64,000 nt of DNA from Sinorhizobium meliloti 4H41 (GCF_000375585.1 NZ_AQWP01000005.1:62001-126000), one strand, 5' to 3'; positions 53,460 through 63,207 are shown, counted from the first letter of the stretch. The notes: generated by a model from the sequence alone, not told the origin. Made by a program: numbers and translations.

Positions 53460-55933
53460 CCGGCTCTCCAGATCTCTCCGGCATATTGCCGGATCGTGCG
53501 ATCGGACGAGAACCAGCCCATGCGGGCGGTGTTGCGGACCGCCTTCGAATACCAGGCGGACGGGGTGGTCCAGAGCTGGTCGATCTCGCGCTGGGCCTTG
53601 GCATAGGCCTCGAAATCGGCTGCAACCATGAACCAGTCGTGGTTGTAGAGCCCGTCCACGAGGCCGGAGAAGCGATTGCGGTCGTCGGGCGAGAAGACGC
53701 CGGAAGCGATCGCATCGAGCGCCTGCGAGAGTTCGCGCGAATTTTCGATGACGGCGCGCGGATTGTGTCCTTCCGCTCGCGCCTTGCCCACCTCCTCGGC
53801 GGTCATGCCGAAGATCTTGATGTTTTCCTCACCGATCCAGTCGCGCATTTCGACATTGGCGCCATCGAGCGTGCCGATGGTCAGCGCTCCGTTGAGCGCG
53901 AACTTCATGTTGCCGGTGCCCGAGGCTTCCATGCCCGCCGTCGAGATCTGCTCGGAGAGATCGGCCGCCGGCACCATCACTTCCGCAAGCGACACATTGT
54001 AGTTGGGGACGAAGACGACCTTCAAGAGCCCGCGGACGGCCGGATCGTTGTTGATGACGCGGGCGATGTCATTGGCAAGTTTGATGATCAGCTTGGCGTT
54101 ATGATAGCTCGGTGCCGCCTTGCCGGCGAAGAGCTTGACGCGCGGCACCCAGTCGAGCTCCGGATGGGAGCGGATCTGGTCGTAAAGCGCCACCGCTTCG
54201 ATGAGGTTCAGCAGCTGCCGCTTGTATTCGTGGATTCGCTTGATCTGGATGTCGAACATCGCCGAGGGATCGATCCGGATGCCGAGATTCGCCTGGACCA
54301 GCTTTGCCAGCCGCACCTTGTTGGCGCGCTTGACGGCTGCGAAGTGCTCCTGGAAATCCGCCTTGTCGGCAAAGGCGTCGAGGGCCTGAAGCGCCTCGGT
54401 ATTGTCCATGAACTCGTCGCCGATCGCCTCCCGGATCAGGCCGAAAAGACCCGGATTGCACTGCATCAGCCACCGGCGCGGCGTGATGCCGTTGGTCTTG
54501 TTGTTGATGCGGTCCGGATAGAGCCCGTGAAGGTCGGCGAAGACCGTTTCCTTCATCAGTTCGGTGTGGAGAGCCGATACGCCGTTGATCGAGTGCGAGC
54601 CGACGAAGGCGAGATTGCCCATGCGCACCCGCCGGTCGCCCGTTTCGTCGATCAGCGAGATGTTGCGGATCGCCTCGTCCGTCGCGTGCCTCTCCCGGCG
54701 TGCCTCGATCAGGATCTTGGCGTTGATGGCGTAGACGATCTGCATGTGGCGCGGCAGCAACCGCTCGAAGAGCGGAACGGGCCAGCTCTCGAGCGCCTCG
54801 GGCAGCAGCGTGTGGTTCGTATAGGAGAAGGTCCGCCGAGAGATGTCCCAGGCCTGTTCGAAATCGAGCCCGTGGACATCGGTCAAGAGACGCACCAGCT
54901 CGGCGACGGAGACCGCCGGATGCGTATCGTTGAGCTGGATGGCGACGGCGTCCGGCAGCGACGTGAAGTCCGGATATTGCTGCAGATGACGGCGCAGGAT
55001 GTCCTGGAGCGAGGCGGAGGAGAAGAAATATTCCTGCCGGAGCCTGAGTTCCTGGCCGGCCGGAGTGGCGTCGGCCGGATAGAGCACGCGCGTCAGGCTT
55101 TCCGCCTTGTTGCTTTCGCGCAGCGCCCCGATATGGTCGCCGGCATTGAAGGCGTCGAGCAGGATGGGGTCGATCGGCTGCGCGGCCCAGAGGCGAAGCG
55201 TGTTGACGCGCGTTGCCCGCCATCCCACGGCCGGCGTGTCGAAGGCGGTGGCGATAACGCGCTCGGCCGGCTTCCACACGTAGCGCTGCACTTCCTCGTC
55301 GATGTTGACCGTTTCGACGCTGCCGCCGAAGCCGATCTCGTAGGAGCTTTCGCGGCGCTCGAATTCCCAGGGGTTGCCGTGAGCGAGCCAGGTCTCCGGC
55401 AGTTCGACCTGCCAGCCGTCGGCCATCTGCTGACGGAAAAGGCCGTGCATGTAGCGTATGCCATAGCCGTATGCAGGCACGTCGACGGTCGCCATGGATT
55501 CCATGAAGCAGGCGGCGAGGCGGCCGAGACCGCCATTGCCGAGCGCCGCATCCGGCTCCAGAGCCGCAACCACGTCGATGTCGACGCCGAGCGAGGCGAG
55601 CGCATCGCGCATCTCGTCCATGAGGCCGAGATTCGTCATCGCGTCGCGCATCATACGGCCGATGAGGAATTCGAGCGACATGTAGTAGACGCGCTTGGCG
55701 CCGGTCGAATAGGTCTTGCGGGTGGAGTCCATCCATTTGTCGGTGATGCGGTCACGCGCCACGAGGATGGCGGCCGTCAGCCAGTCGTGCGGCTTGGCGA
55801 CTTTCGGGTCCTTGCCGATGCGGTATTTCAGACGCTCGAGGATCTCGACTGCAAGCTGGCTGGGTTCCGAGGATCTGAGGGCGGGTTGCGGCAGTTCGGT
55901 GGTTGAGAGCCGAGTCATCATGAGAACTGTCAT
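53456..55933 (-). CDS. glgP: Glycogen phosphorylase
   Basis: 825 residues. PLP-dependent GT35: the cofactor Lys is in EASGTGNMKFALNGALTIGTLDGANVE; substrate motifs RMMRDAMTNLGLM and AALEPDAALGNGGLGRLAACFMESMAT are at the N-terminus. Releases glucose-1-P from glycogen. First gene of the glg operon and the promoter-proximal one. ATG 55933 is weakly supported by its own site; ATG 55921 and 55918, four and five codons in, are alternatives. Confidence 0.95.
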   Translation of the reverse strand: MTVLMMTRLSTTELPQPALRSSEPSQLAVEILERLKYRIGKDPKVAKPHDWLTAAILVARDRITDKWMDSTRKTYSTGAKRVYYMSLEFLIGRMMRDAMTNLGLMDEMRDALASLGVDIDVVAALEPDAALGNGGLGRLAACFMESMATVDVPAYGYGIRYMHGLFRQQMADGWQVELPETWLAHGNPWEFERRESSYEIGFGGSVETVNIDEEVQRYVWKPAERVIATAFDTPAVGWRATRVNTLRLWAAQPIDPILLDAFNAGDHIGALRESNKAESLTRVLYPADATPAGQELRLRQEYFFSSASLQDILRRHLQQYPDFTSLPDAVAIQLNDTHPAVSVAELVRLLTDVHGLDFEQAWDISRRTFSYTNHTLLPEALESWPVPLFERLLPRHMQIVYAINAKILIEARRERHATDEAIRNISLIDETGDRRVRMGNLAFVGSHSINGVSALHTELMKETVFADLHGLYPDRINNKTNGITPRRWLMQCNPGLFGLIREAIGDEFMDNTEALQALDAFADKADFQEHFAAVKRANKVRLAKLVQANLGIRIDPSAMFDIQIKRIHEYKRQLLNLIEAVALYDQIRSHPELDWVPRVKLFAGKAAPSYHNAKLIIKLANDIARVINNDPAVRGLLKVVFVPNYNVSLAEVMVPAADLSEQISTAGMEASGTGNMKFALNGALTIGTLDGANVEMRDWIGEENIKIFGMTAEEVGKARAEGHNPRAVIENSRELSQALDAIASGVFSPDDRNRFSGLVDGLYNHDWFMVAADFEAYAKAQREIDQLWTTPSAWYSKAVRNTARMGWFSSDRTIRQYAGEIWRAG

Positions 55934-55960
55934 ACCCTTATTGCATTTCGGAAAGCCCCA

Positions 55961-55974
55961 GGTCGGAACCGACC
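55961..55974. promoter_or_regulatory. Inverted repeat upstream of glgP
   Basis: GGTCGG-AA-CCGACC lies 28-41 bases upstream of the glgP start. A possible sigma-70-like promoter on the minus strand (TTGCAA, 16 bases, CATAAA) lies further upstream, so the repeat would be in the leader or act as an operator. Confidence 0.4.
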
Positions 55975-56088
55975 AGGTTCAAGGGCAATTTATGCATCGA
56001 TCCGAAGCGCTTGCAACAGGTGTTTTTAAAAGGATTAAAACAGCAGATGCTTGTCAGCCCCCGCTTCCGGCAGCAGTTGAACATCAAG

Positions 56089-56111
56089 GCCGCCCGGCAG
56101 GACCGGGCGGC
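56089..56111 (-). terminator. Terminator of the TadG-like gene
   Basis: GCCGCCCGG (56089-56097) and CCGGGCGGC (56103-56111) form a perfect 9-bp stem with a 5-base loop just downstream of the stop at 56132 on the minus strand. No T-run. Confidence 0.6.
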
Positions 56112-56131
56112 ACTTCAGCCGGACTCCCGGG

Positions 56132-57391
56132 TCATTTCGTCAGGCGGGAAGCCAGTGCAGAGGCGCGTTCGCCGATCGCCTTGAAGGCGGCGACCAGATC
56201 GGACGCTTCGTCCGCTTCGAAATAATGCGAGGAGGACGAGGCGCAGTATTTCAGCAACTTCTGGCCGCGGTCCGGCGCCATGAAAGCTACGCTGTAGATC
56301 TGAACCTTGCTCGCCTTGGCCGTGTCGCACCATTGTTTCGTGACGGTATCGTCATTGGCGTAGTTGTTTTCGCCGTCGGTCATGAAGACGATGTACTTCG
56401 TCGGCACCTGTCCGTTCCTGGCGCCGTGCGCGCTGTCTTCGGTCAGGGCTGTCACCTTCTGGTAGGCGGTCTTGAAGGCGCTGCCGGAGGCAGTTCCGCC
56501 CGTTGCCACGAGGGCGTTGACATAGTCGGCTGCACCCTTCGTGCCCCAGGAGAGACCGCTCGCCGTGTCCTGAGCGGAGTTGTAGGAAACCGCGCCGGTA
56601 CGGACATAGATCGATTCCGGGTCCGCCGTCACAAGCTGGCGAAGGAGGTCGGCGACGGCTGCCTTCAAGGCGTCGACCTTGGTGACGTAACAGGGGCTGG
56701 TCGCCTTCAGGTCAGGATACTTGCTCCAGTTCGCTTCCGTGTAGTTTTGGCATTTCGCCTTTGCCGTGTTGACCGTGTTGGTCTTCCACGCCATCGAACC
56801 GGAGCGGTCGAGCACCAGATACATGGACAGGGCGTTCTTGCTCTCCGTTGCGCTCTGGGCGGTCGACTGCGTTTCGATCTCGACCGACTCCTGTCCGAGC
56901 AAGCGTGTCATCGCATTGAGCTGGAGGCGGTGTTTGTTGGCGACCGTGACCTGGAACGACATCCCCTTCGCGCCGTTCGCCGTCGCGGCGATATTGATCT
57001 CCGTCGTGTTGATGTCGTCCCATTGTGGTGCTGCGGCCGCCGGTCCCTCGCTCTCCGAAGCCTGGCGGGTGCCAACCTGCCGTTCCTTGCCCGGCATGTC
57101 CGTCGCGGAGGCCACTGCCGTCTGGGTCTTCAGGAACTTGCGTGCGATCGCCTTCGCTTCTTCGATGTCCGGTCTCGCATCGGATACGAGCGCGGAAGCC
57201 GCCGCGAGCGCTGCCGCGTCGGTTGCGTCCTGAAGCTGGTTCTTTGTCATCAGCATGTTGGCGACATCGACGGACACTCCGCCGACGGCCAGGAGCAGCG
57301 GCGCGAGCAGCGCCGTCATCATTCCGAAATTGCCGCCCCGATCGCGCAGCATCGCCAAGAAGGACCGGCTTATGATTGAACGTCTTCGCAT
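56132..57391 (-). CDS. TadE/TadG-like pilus protein with von Willebrand A domain
   Basis: 419 residues from ATG 57391 (GGGGTG upstream; ATG 57415 is an alternative). The N-terminal region has RDRGGNFGMMTALLAPLLLAVGGVSVDVANML, the TadG_N Flp-pilus signature (a short basic stretch, then one transmembrane helix). The rest is a vWA-like domain with DRSGSMA (MIDAS DxSxS) and FMTDGENN. Members help Flp/Tad pili or are secreted adhesion factors. No other tad gene is adjacent, so it is an orphan. Confidence 0.88.
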   Translation of the reverse strand: MRRRSIISRSFLAMLRDRGGNFGMMTALLAPLLLAVGGVSVDVANMLMTKNQLQDATDAAALAAASALVSDARPDIEEAKAIARKFLKTQTAVASATDMPGKERQVGTRQASESEGPAAAAPQWDDINTTEINIAATANGAKGMSFQVTVANKHRLQLNAMTRLLGQESVEIETQSTAQSATESKNALSMYLVLDRSGSMAWKTNTVNTAKAKCQNYTEANWSKYPDLKATSPCYVTKVDALKAAVADLLRQLVTADPESIYVRTGAVSYNSAQDTASGLSWGTKGAADYVNALVATGGTASGSAFKTAYQKVTALTEDSAHGARNGQVPTKYIVFMTDGENNYANDDTVTKQWCDTAKASKVQIYSVAFMAPDRGQKLLKYCASSSSHYFEADEASDLVAAFKAIGERASALASRLTK

Positions 57392-57568
57392 CTGTGAACA
57401 CCCCAGCAAATACATTGCAAGCCCAGGGCGACAATTAGCGGCGATACCTTGCTCTCAAGTTCAGGAAATCAGTTGAATTTTAGCGAAGTTCCTGAAAAAC
57501 CCATGGCTTCTAATGGAAATTTCGCCCGGTGCGGCCGTGCCGAAGCAGGACATATGTGCCGTTTCGGG

Positions 57569-58456
57569 TCAGCCGACGGGTACGACGTCGACGGCCTGCT
57601 CCGTCGTGTGACGGCCGTAGCCCTTCAGCACCCCGATCACGGGGGCGACATCGCCGTAGTCGCGGCCATGGCCGACGACGATGTGGTCGATGCCCGCCGG
57701 AATATTGTTGGTAGGATCAAGCTCCATCCAGCCGCCCGTGGTGCCGCACCAGAAGCGGACCCAGGCATGCATTGCGTCGGCTCCTTCCAGCCGGTCCTGG
57801 CCCGGCGGCGGCAGGGTTCTCAGGAACCCGCTGACATAGCCGGCGGGGATCCCGAGGCTGCGCAGCGCCACGATCATCACATGGGCGAAGTCCTGGCAGA
57901 CGCCGCGCTTCAGCTCGAAGGCCTCGCCGGGGGTGGTGTTCACGGTGGTCGCTTCGGGGTCATAGGCGAAGTCGCGGTGGATGCGATCGCAGACGGCGGC
58001 TCCGATCTGCTCGACCGTCATAGCGTTGCCGGCGATCGCGCGGGCATAGGCGGCGATCTCCGGCACGGCGGGAAGGAGGGGGCTCGGACCCAGGAAATGA
58101 TGCGGGGATTCGGCGTCGACCGACCAGCAGGCGGCAAGCTCGGACGCAAGACCGCCGAGCGGAGGCGAGAGGTCGGCCGTGAGCGCCGGCGCCTCGGCCT
58201 GGACACGCGCCTGCATCCGCATGACGAGATGGTCATGCACGGAGCGGAACAGGATCGACGTCGTGTGATTGGCGAAGAAATCCTTGCCTTCCCGGCGTTC
58301 GAAGGGCACCGGCTGGCAAGTCACGGATCCGGCGACAAGACGTTGCCGCCCGGGAATGGATACCGGCAAAACACGTAAGAGATGTCTTCCGCCGCTTACC
58401 GGAGCTTCGTAACCGTAGGTGATCTTCAGGCTGATGTCGTAGAGCACGGCAGCCAT
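57569..58456 (-). CDS. Transglutaminase-like (cysteine peptidase fold) protein
   Basis: 295 residues. N-terminal beta-rich 'bacterial transglutaminase-like N' region (LKITYGYEAPVSGGRHLLRVLP), then a catalytic domain with Cys in KRGVCQDFAHVMI, His in DAMHAWVRFW and Asp in ELDPTNN, the papain-like transglutaminase triad. Immediately downstream of (5 bases) and co-oriented with the ATP-grasp/alpha-E gene; these proteins typically occur together and are thought to process or ligate peptides. Biological role unknown. Confidence 0.9.
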   Translation of the reverse strand: MAAVLYDISLKITYGYEAPVSGGRHLLRVLPVSIPGRQRLVAGSVTCQPVPFERREGKDFFANHTTSILFRSVHDHLVMRMQARVQAEAPALTADLSPPLGGLASELAACWSVDAESPHHFLGPSPLLPAVPEIAAYARAIAGNAMTVEQIGAAVCDRIHRDFAYDPEATTVNTTPGEAFELKRGVCQDFAHVMIVALRSLGIPAGYVSGFLRTLPPPGQDRLEGADAMHAWVRFWCGTTGGWMELDPTNNIPAGIDHIVVGHGRDYGDVAPVIGVLKGYGRHTTEQAVDVVPVG

Positions 58457-58461
58457 CTCCT

Positions 58462-60870
58462 TCAGCCGAGATAGGTCTGCGCCAGCAGTTCGGACAGCCG
58501 TTCGAGATCCTGCATCAGGCGCCTGTAGACGGCCATATCCATCTGCTCCGGCGTCATGATCGCAAGCCCGGAATGAAGCCGCATCGTCTCGCGATAGAAC
58601 GGTGACATCTGCCCGTTGACGAAGGCATTCGGCAGGAGCTCGACCTCTTTCTTGATCTCGTTGAGCTGATAAAGCACCGAGCGCGGATTGAGCGGATCGA
58701 GCGCCAGAAGGTCGGTGACCGTCGGTGCCGCCGTGTTGACGTTGTAGCGCCGGCGGTGCGTCATGACGCTGTCGCCGATCTCCAGCAGCATGTCATAGGC
58801 GCCGTCGGGAGCCTCTGGGCCGGACATGTGGCCGAGCAGTCCCGTCATATGCAGTCCGCGTTCGAGATAGCGTCCGATCGACAGGAACCGCCATCCCGTG
58901 AAGCGATACATGTTTTCGTGCACCAGGCCCGCGAAGCCGGCGAGTTTTCGCAGAAGGACCGTCATCGCGTGCGTGGCGTCGTCGTCCGCCTGAACGGTCG
59001 CGTGGAACTTCCGCGCCGTTCTGGAGAGGTCGTTGAGCGCGAGCCACCCGTCCGGCGAGAAGCGGTCGCGGATGTTCCCGGCGCTGAAAAGGGCGCTGTC
59101 GATACTGGAAAGCAGGCTGTCCGGTACCGGCTCTCCGGTGTTGATTCCAAGTACGGCGAGGTAGTCGCTCACGTCCTTCAGGAGCGGCATGTTCGCATCG
59201 GCGGATTCGGCGAAACGCCCGTGCCAGGCGCGCAGAACCCGAAGGGCGCCTTCCGCCCTTTCTATATAGCGGCCGAGCCAGAAGAGGTTGTCCGCAGCCC
59301 GGCTGGGCAGGCTGCCGGGCAGGTTTCGGGTGAAGCTCTCCTCCGCCGGAAGCAAGGTCGTGCGGTCGACGGGCTTGCCGCTCACGATCCAGACGTCGGC
59401 GGCAGTGCCGCCGGCCTGCATCGCTATTGCCGCCACGTCATCGCCGGAGCCGATGCGAGCGAAGCCGCCCGGCATGATCTGCCAGCCGTCGCGCGTGCGC
59501 GCGGCAAACACCCGGAGGCTCATCGGTCGAGGTGTGAGCCGGCCAAGCACCCAGGCCGGCGTCGTCGACAGCGTAACGGCCTCCTGGCCCACCAGCTTGC
59601 CGCCGTCCGCGGCGAGCCATTCGCCGACGGAGGTCCCGGCGCTTTCGCGAAAGGAGGCGCCGAGTACCGACTGGCCTTCGTCGTCGAAGAAGGGCCGCGT
59701 CGAATAGGCCGGGCCAATGACCATGCGCTCGATATTGCCGGCGACATGCCGCCGTTCGGCTTCCTGTCCGCACCACCAGGTGGCGATCGACGGCAGCTTC
59801 TGCTCCTCGCCGAGCAGATGACGGCAGATCGCCGGCATGAAAGCCAGGAAGGCACGCGTTTCCAGGATACCGGATCCGAGTGCATTGACGATCGAGACGG
59901 AGCCGGCCCTCAGCGCCTCGACGATACCCGGGGTGCCGATATGGGAGGATTGGTTGAGCTCCAGCGGATCGGCAAACGATGCGTCGAGGCGGCGCCAGAG
60001 CACACCGACGGGTTTCAGGCCTGCCACCGTGCGCACCATGACCCGTCCTCCGACAACCGTCAGATCCTCGCCCTCGAGCAGCATGAAACCGAGATAGCGG
60101 GCAATGTAGGCATGCTCGAAATAGGTCTCGTTGGCGAAGCCCGGCGAGAGCACGGCAATGCGGTCGTCCGCATGCTGCTTGTGCCCCTGCAGCGTGTCGC
60201 GGAAGGCCCCGAAGAATCCAGCCAGGCGATGGACATGGCTTTCTGCATAGAGGTCGGAAAAGGCGCGCGTCGTCGCCACCCGGTTCTCGAGCGCAAAGCC
60301 GGCGCCGGAGGGTGCCTCGGTCCGGTCGGAAAGCACCCACCAGTTTCCGTCGGGGCCGCGTCCGATCTCGAAGGAGCAGAAGTGCAGAAAATGTCCGTTC
60401 GCCGGTTCGAGACCGACCATCGGGCGCAGGAACTCCGGATTGGAAGCGATGAGCGCGGGAGGCAGCAGGCCGGCCCTGACCAGCCGGTTCTCGCCATAGA
60501 CGTCGGCAAGCACCCGCTCGAGCAGTTCGGCACGCTGGACGAGGCCGGCGGAAACGGTGGCCCATTCCGCCTCGTCGATTAATACGGGAATGTGCGAAAG
60601 CGGCCAGCCGCGTTCGGAATTCTCCTTGCCGTAGGCGCGATAGAAGACTCCGGCATCGCGCAGGTACCGGTCCGCGCGGGCGAAGCGGTTGGCAAGATCC
60701 GTCTCGTCCATGCGGCCGAGCGTCGCGAGCAGTCGCTGCCATACCGGCCGGACGTTGCCGCCCGCGTCGAGCATTTCGTCGGCGACGCCGGGCAAGGCGC
60801 GATAGCCAAAGGCCGGGCCGCCCTCGATTCGGCTCATCTGTTCCGGCCCTGCCGCCTGCCTCTTCGTCAT
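58462..60870 (-). CDS. Circularly permuted ATP-grasp protein fused to an alpha-E domain
   Basis: 802 residues from ATG 60870 (CTGGAG upstream); ATG 60945 and 60837 are alternatives. The N-terminal ~480 residues are the circularly permuted ATP-grasp type 2 domain (DVYGENRLVRAGLLPPALI; LSPGFANETYFEHAYIARYLG; NALGSGILETRAFLAFMP). The C-terminal ~310 residues are the alpha-E domain (DNLFWLGRYIERAEGALRVLRAW). In other bacteria the two domains are separate genes; fusion is common in Rhizobiales. The family is proposed to ligate amino acids or peptides. In an operon with the transglutaminase. Confidence 0.9.
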   Translation of the reverse strand: MTKRQAAGPEQMSRIEGGPAFGYRALPGVADEMLDAGGNVRPVWQRLLATLGRMDETDLANRFARADRYLRDAGVFYRAYGKENSERGWPLSHIPVLIDEAEWATVSAGLVQRAELLERVLADVYGENRLVRAGLLPPALIASNPEFLRPMVGLEPANGHFLHFCSFEIGRGPDGNWWVLSDRTEAPSGAGFALENRVATTRAFSDLYAESHVHRLAGFFGAFRDTLQGHKQHADDRIAVLSPGFANETYFEHAYIARYLGFMLLEGEDLTVVGGRVMVRTVAGLKPVGVLWRRLDASFADPLELNQSSHIGTPGIVEALRAGSVSIVNALGSGILETRAFLAFMPAICRHLLGEEQKLPSIATWWCGQEAERRHVAGNIERMVIGPAYSTRPFFDDEGQSVLGASFRESAGTSVGEWLAADGGKLVGQEAVTLSTTPAWVLGRLTPRPMSLRVFAARTRDGWQIMPGGFARIGSGDDVAAIAMQAGGTAADVWIVSGKPVDRTTLLPAEESFTRNLPGSLPSRAADNLFWLGRYIERAEGALRVLRAWHGRFAESADANMPLLKDVSDYLAVLGINTGEPVPDSLLSSIDSALFSAGNIRDRFSPDGWLALNDLSRTARKFHATVQADDDATHAMTVLLRKLAGFAGLVHENMYRFTGWRFLSIGRYLERGLHMTGLLGHMSGPEAPDGAYDMLLEIGDSVMTHRRRYNVNTAAPTVTDLLALDPLNPRSVLYQLNEIKKEVELLPNAFVNGQMSPFYRETMRLHSGLAIMTPEQMDMAVYRRLMQDLERLSELLAQTYLG

Positions 60871-61041
60871 TCCAACTCCAGCCGGACGCCCCGCTCGCGC
60901 AACATCATCGGCTGAACCGCCGATTCCGATTCGACCATGTATCACAAATATGGAATGTTTCGCTGGCGAAGCTTTCGGCAGATGGCCGGCAGGCCCGTTT
61001 GGAGCTGCCGGCTTCGCCGCTTGCGTGCATGTCCCGTTTCT

Positions 61042-62076
61042 TCAGACGACCGGCGGGTTGATCCGCGCGAAGCCCTCCTGCCGGTAATAGGGGAAGTAAG
61101 GGTAGGGGGCGGTCGTCACACTCGCCGCGTCGAGCCGGGCAACCGCCTCGGCGGTGAGCGACCAGCCGACGGCGCCGAGGTTCTGTCTGAGCTGCTCTTC
61201 ATTGCGCGCGCCGATAATGACACTCGAAACGGTCGGGCGCTGGAGAAGCCAATTGATGGCGATTTGCGGAACGGTCTTGCCGGTTTCCTGCGCGATGGCA
61301 TGGAGAACCTCAACGACGTCGTAGAGCTTTTCCTCGTCGACCGGCGGCCCGAAGGAGGCGGTGTCGTGCAGGCGGCTGCCCTCGGGCCAGGGCTCGCCGC
61401 GGCGGATCTTGCCGGTGAGCCGCCCCCAGCCGAGCGGGCTCCAGACGAGTGCGCCGACGCCCTGATCGAGACCGAGCGGCATCAGTTCCCATTCGTAATC
61501 GCGGCCGACCAGCGAATAATAGACCTGGTTGGCGACGTAGCGCGGATATCCGTGGCGGTCGGCGGCGGCGAGGGATTTCATCAGCTGCCAGCCGGAAAAA
61601 TTGGAAACGCCGACATAGCGCAGCTTGCCCGAGCGCACGAGCGTGTCGAGGGTCGACAGCACCTCTTCGACGGGCGTTCCGGCATCGAAGGCGTGCAGTT
61701 GCAGCAGGTCGATATAGTCGGTTCCGAGCCGTTTCAGCGCCTTTTCCACACCGCTGATCAGGCGCGAGCGCGACGAGCCTGCGGCGTTCGGTCCTTCGCC
61801 GACAGGAAGCGACAGCTTCGTCGACAGAATGACGTCGTCGCGCCGGCCCTTGATCGCGGCGCCAAGAACCTCTTCCGAAGCGCCGTCGGAATAGACGTCT
61901 GCCGTGTCGAAAAGATTGACGCCCGCCTCCAGGCAAATGTCGACGAGGCGGCGCGCCTCGGACGCATCCGTACTGCCCCAGGCGCCGAAGAGCGGCCCTT
62001 TGCCGCCGAAGGTGCCCGCTCCGAAGCTGAGGACCGGTACTTTCAGTCCCGAGGAACCAAGCCGTCGATATTCCAT
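61042..62076 (-). CDS. Aldo/keto reductase (potassium-channel beta/YghZ-like)
   Basis: 344 residues. Catalytic tetrad Asp57 (NLFDTADVYSDG), Tyr62, Lys87 (STKLSL) and His128 (LLQLHAFD), all intact; NADPH-binding tail SVIIGARNEEQLRQNLGA. Active on aldehydes; substrate unknown. Divergent from the LysR gene at 62182 with a 105-bp gap, a typical LysR-target arrangement. Start ATG 62076 behind GTGGAG; ATG 62100 is an alternative. Confidence 0.92.
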   Translation of the reverse strand: MEYRRLGSSGLKVPVLSFGAGTFGGKGPLFGAWGSTDASEARRLVDICLEAGVNLFDTADVYSDGASEEVLGAAIKGRRDDVILSTKLSLPVGEGPNAAGSSRSRLISGVEKALKRLGTDYIDLLQLHAFDAGTPVEEVLSTLDTLVRSGKLRYVGVSNFSGWQLMKSLAAADRHGYPRYVANQVYYSLVGRDYEWELMPLGLDQGVGALVWSPLGWGRLTGKIRRGEPWPEGSRLHDTASFGPPVDEEKLYDVVEVLHAIAQETGKTVPQIAINWLLQRPTVSSVIIGARNEEQLRQNLGAVGWSLTAEAVARLDAASVTTAPYPYFPYYRQEGFARINPPVV

Positions 62077-62181
62077 AGCTGCAACTCCACTCTTGCTCAT
62101 GAATCAGTCACATGAAGATGGAGCTGTAATCGCTTTGGATATAGACTGTCGCCGGGAATATTATCTGTGAGCTGAATTCAT

Positions 62182-63138
62182 ATGTCGAGACCCTCGGTCA
62201 ATCGCTCGGGCGAAATGGAAATCTTTGCGAAGGCGGTGGAGCTTGGCGGATTTTCGGCTGCTGCCCGCCATTACCGGATGACGCCTTCGGCCGTCAGCAA
62301 GCTCGTGCTGCGCCTCGAGGAGCGGCTTGGCGTGAGGCTGGTGAACCGCTCGACGCGAAAGCTGCAGCTGACGCCGGAGGGACATGCATTCTACGAGCGC
62401 ACGGTGCGCATCCTCGCCGATATCGACGAGGCGGAGCGATCTGCATCGGCCGGCGAGAGCCCTGTCGGCCGGGTCCGGCTGAACGTCAACGCCTCGTTCG
62501 GCACCCACGTCCTGATGCCGCTGGTGCCCGAGTTCCGGGCGCATTTTCCTGCCGTCAGCCTCGACATCGTCATGACCGACGCCGTCGTGGACCTGATGGA
62601 GGCGCGCGCGGACGTGGCTGTCCGCGCGGGGCCGCTGAAGAGCTCGACGCTGATTGCGCGCAAGCTCGGGGCGACGCGGATGGTGATCGTGGCGGCACCG
62701 TCCTACATAGAACGGTACGGAATGCCCTCGTCGCTCGAGGAGCTCAAGGAGCATGAGCGGCTCGGCTTCTGCTACGCGCGCGCCGTCGACGGCTGGCCGT
62801 TGAGGAGAGGCGGGGAAACGGTGGTGCTGCCGGCCTCGGGGGCGGTACAGGTGAGCGATGGCGAGGGGTTGCGCCAATTGGCGCTTGCCGGGGCCGGGCT
62901 GGCACGGCTTGCGGAGTTCACCGTAAGGGAAGACGTCAGCGCCCGGCGGCTTCTGCCGGTTCTGGAAGACCTTAATCCGGGCGATCTCGAGGAGGTTCAC
63001 GCGGTCTATCTCGGCCAGGGCGGCGCTCTGCCCGCGCGCGTCCGCGCCGTCCTCGATTTCCTCGCCCGCCATGCCCGCGTCACGCCGGGGCAGGACGCGG
63101 GCAGGCGCCGGACTTCGCCGGTAACGGCACCGGCATGA
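62182..63138 (+). CDS. LysR-family transcriptional regulator
   Basis: 318 residues. HTH: SGEMEIFAKAVELGGFSAAAR, then RMTPSAVSKLVLRLEERLGVRL; effector domain thereafter. A Pro/Arg-rich C-terminal tail is present. CrgA-like subgroup. Divergent from the aldo/keto reductase and probably its regulator. Start weakly supported (GTGAGC 11 bases upstream). Confidence 0.9.
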   Translation: MSRPSVNRSGEMEIFAKAVELGGFSAAARHYRMTPSAVSKLVLRLEERLGVRLVNRSTRKLQLTPEGHAFYERTVRILADIDEAERSASAGESPVGRVRLNVNASFGTHVLMPLVPEFRAHFPAVSLDIVMTDAVVDLMEARADVAVRAGPLKSSTLIARKLGATRMVIVAAPSYIERYGMPSSLEELKEHERLGFCYARAVDGWPLRRGGETVVLPASGAVQVSDGEGLRQLALAGAGLARLAEFTVREDVSARRLLPVLEDLNPGDLEEVHAVYLGQGGALPARVRAVLDFLARHARVTPGQDAGRRRTSPVTAPA

Positions 63139-63207
63139 GATGATCGCCGGAGCAGGACAGCGGCGAAGATGTTTGGCGCCTTCCCGCATTTCGAGAGGCG
63201 CCAACCT

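Noticed and set aside
53387-55906. 839-codon plus-strand open frame opposite glgP
   Set aside because: An antisense shadow: high GC at third positions makes long opposite-strand frames, and its translation shows no domain; glgP on the minus strand is complete with all motifs. The same applies to long frames opposite pgm, soxA, glgB and the ATP-grasp gene.
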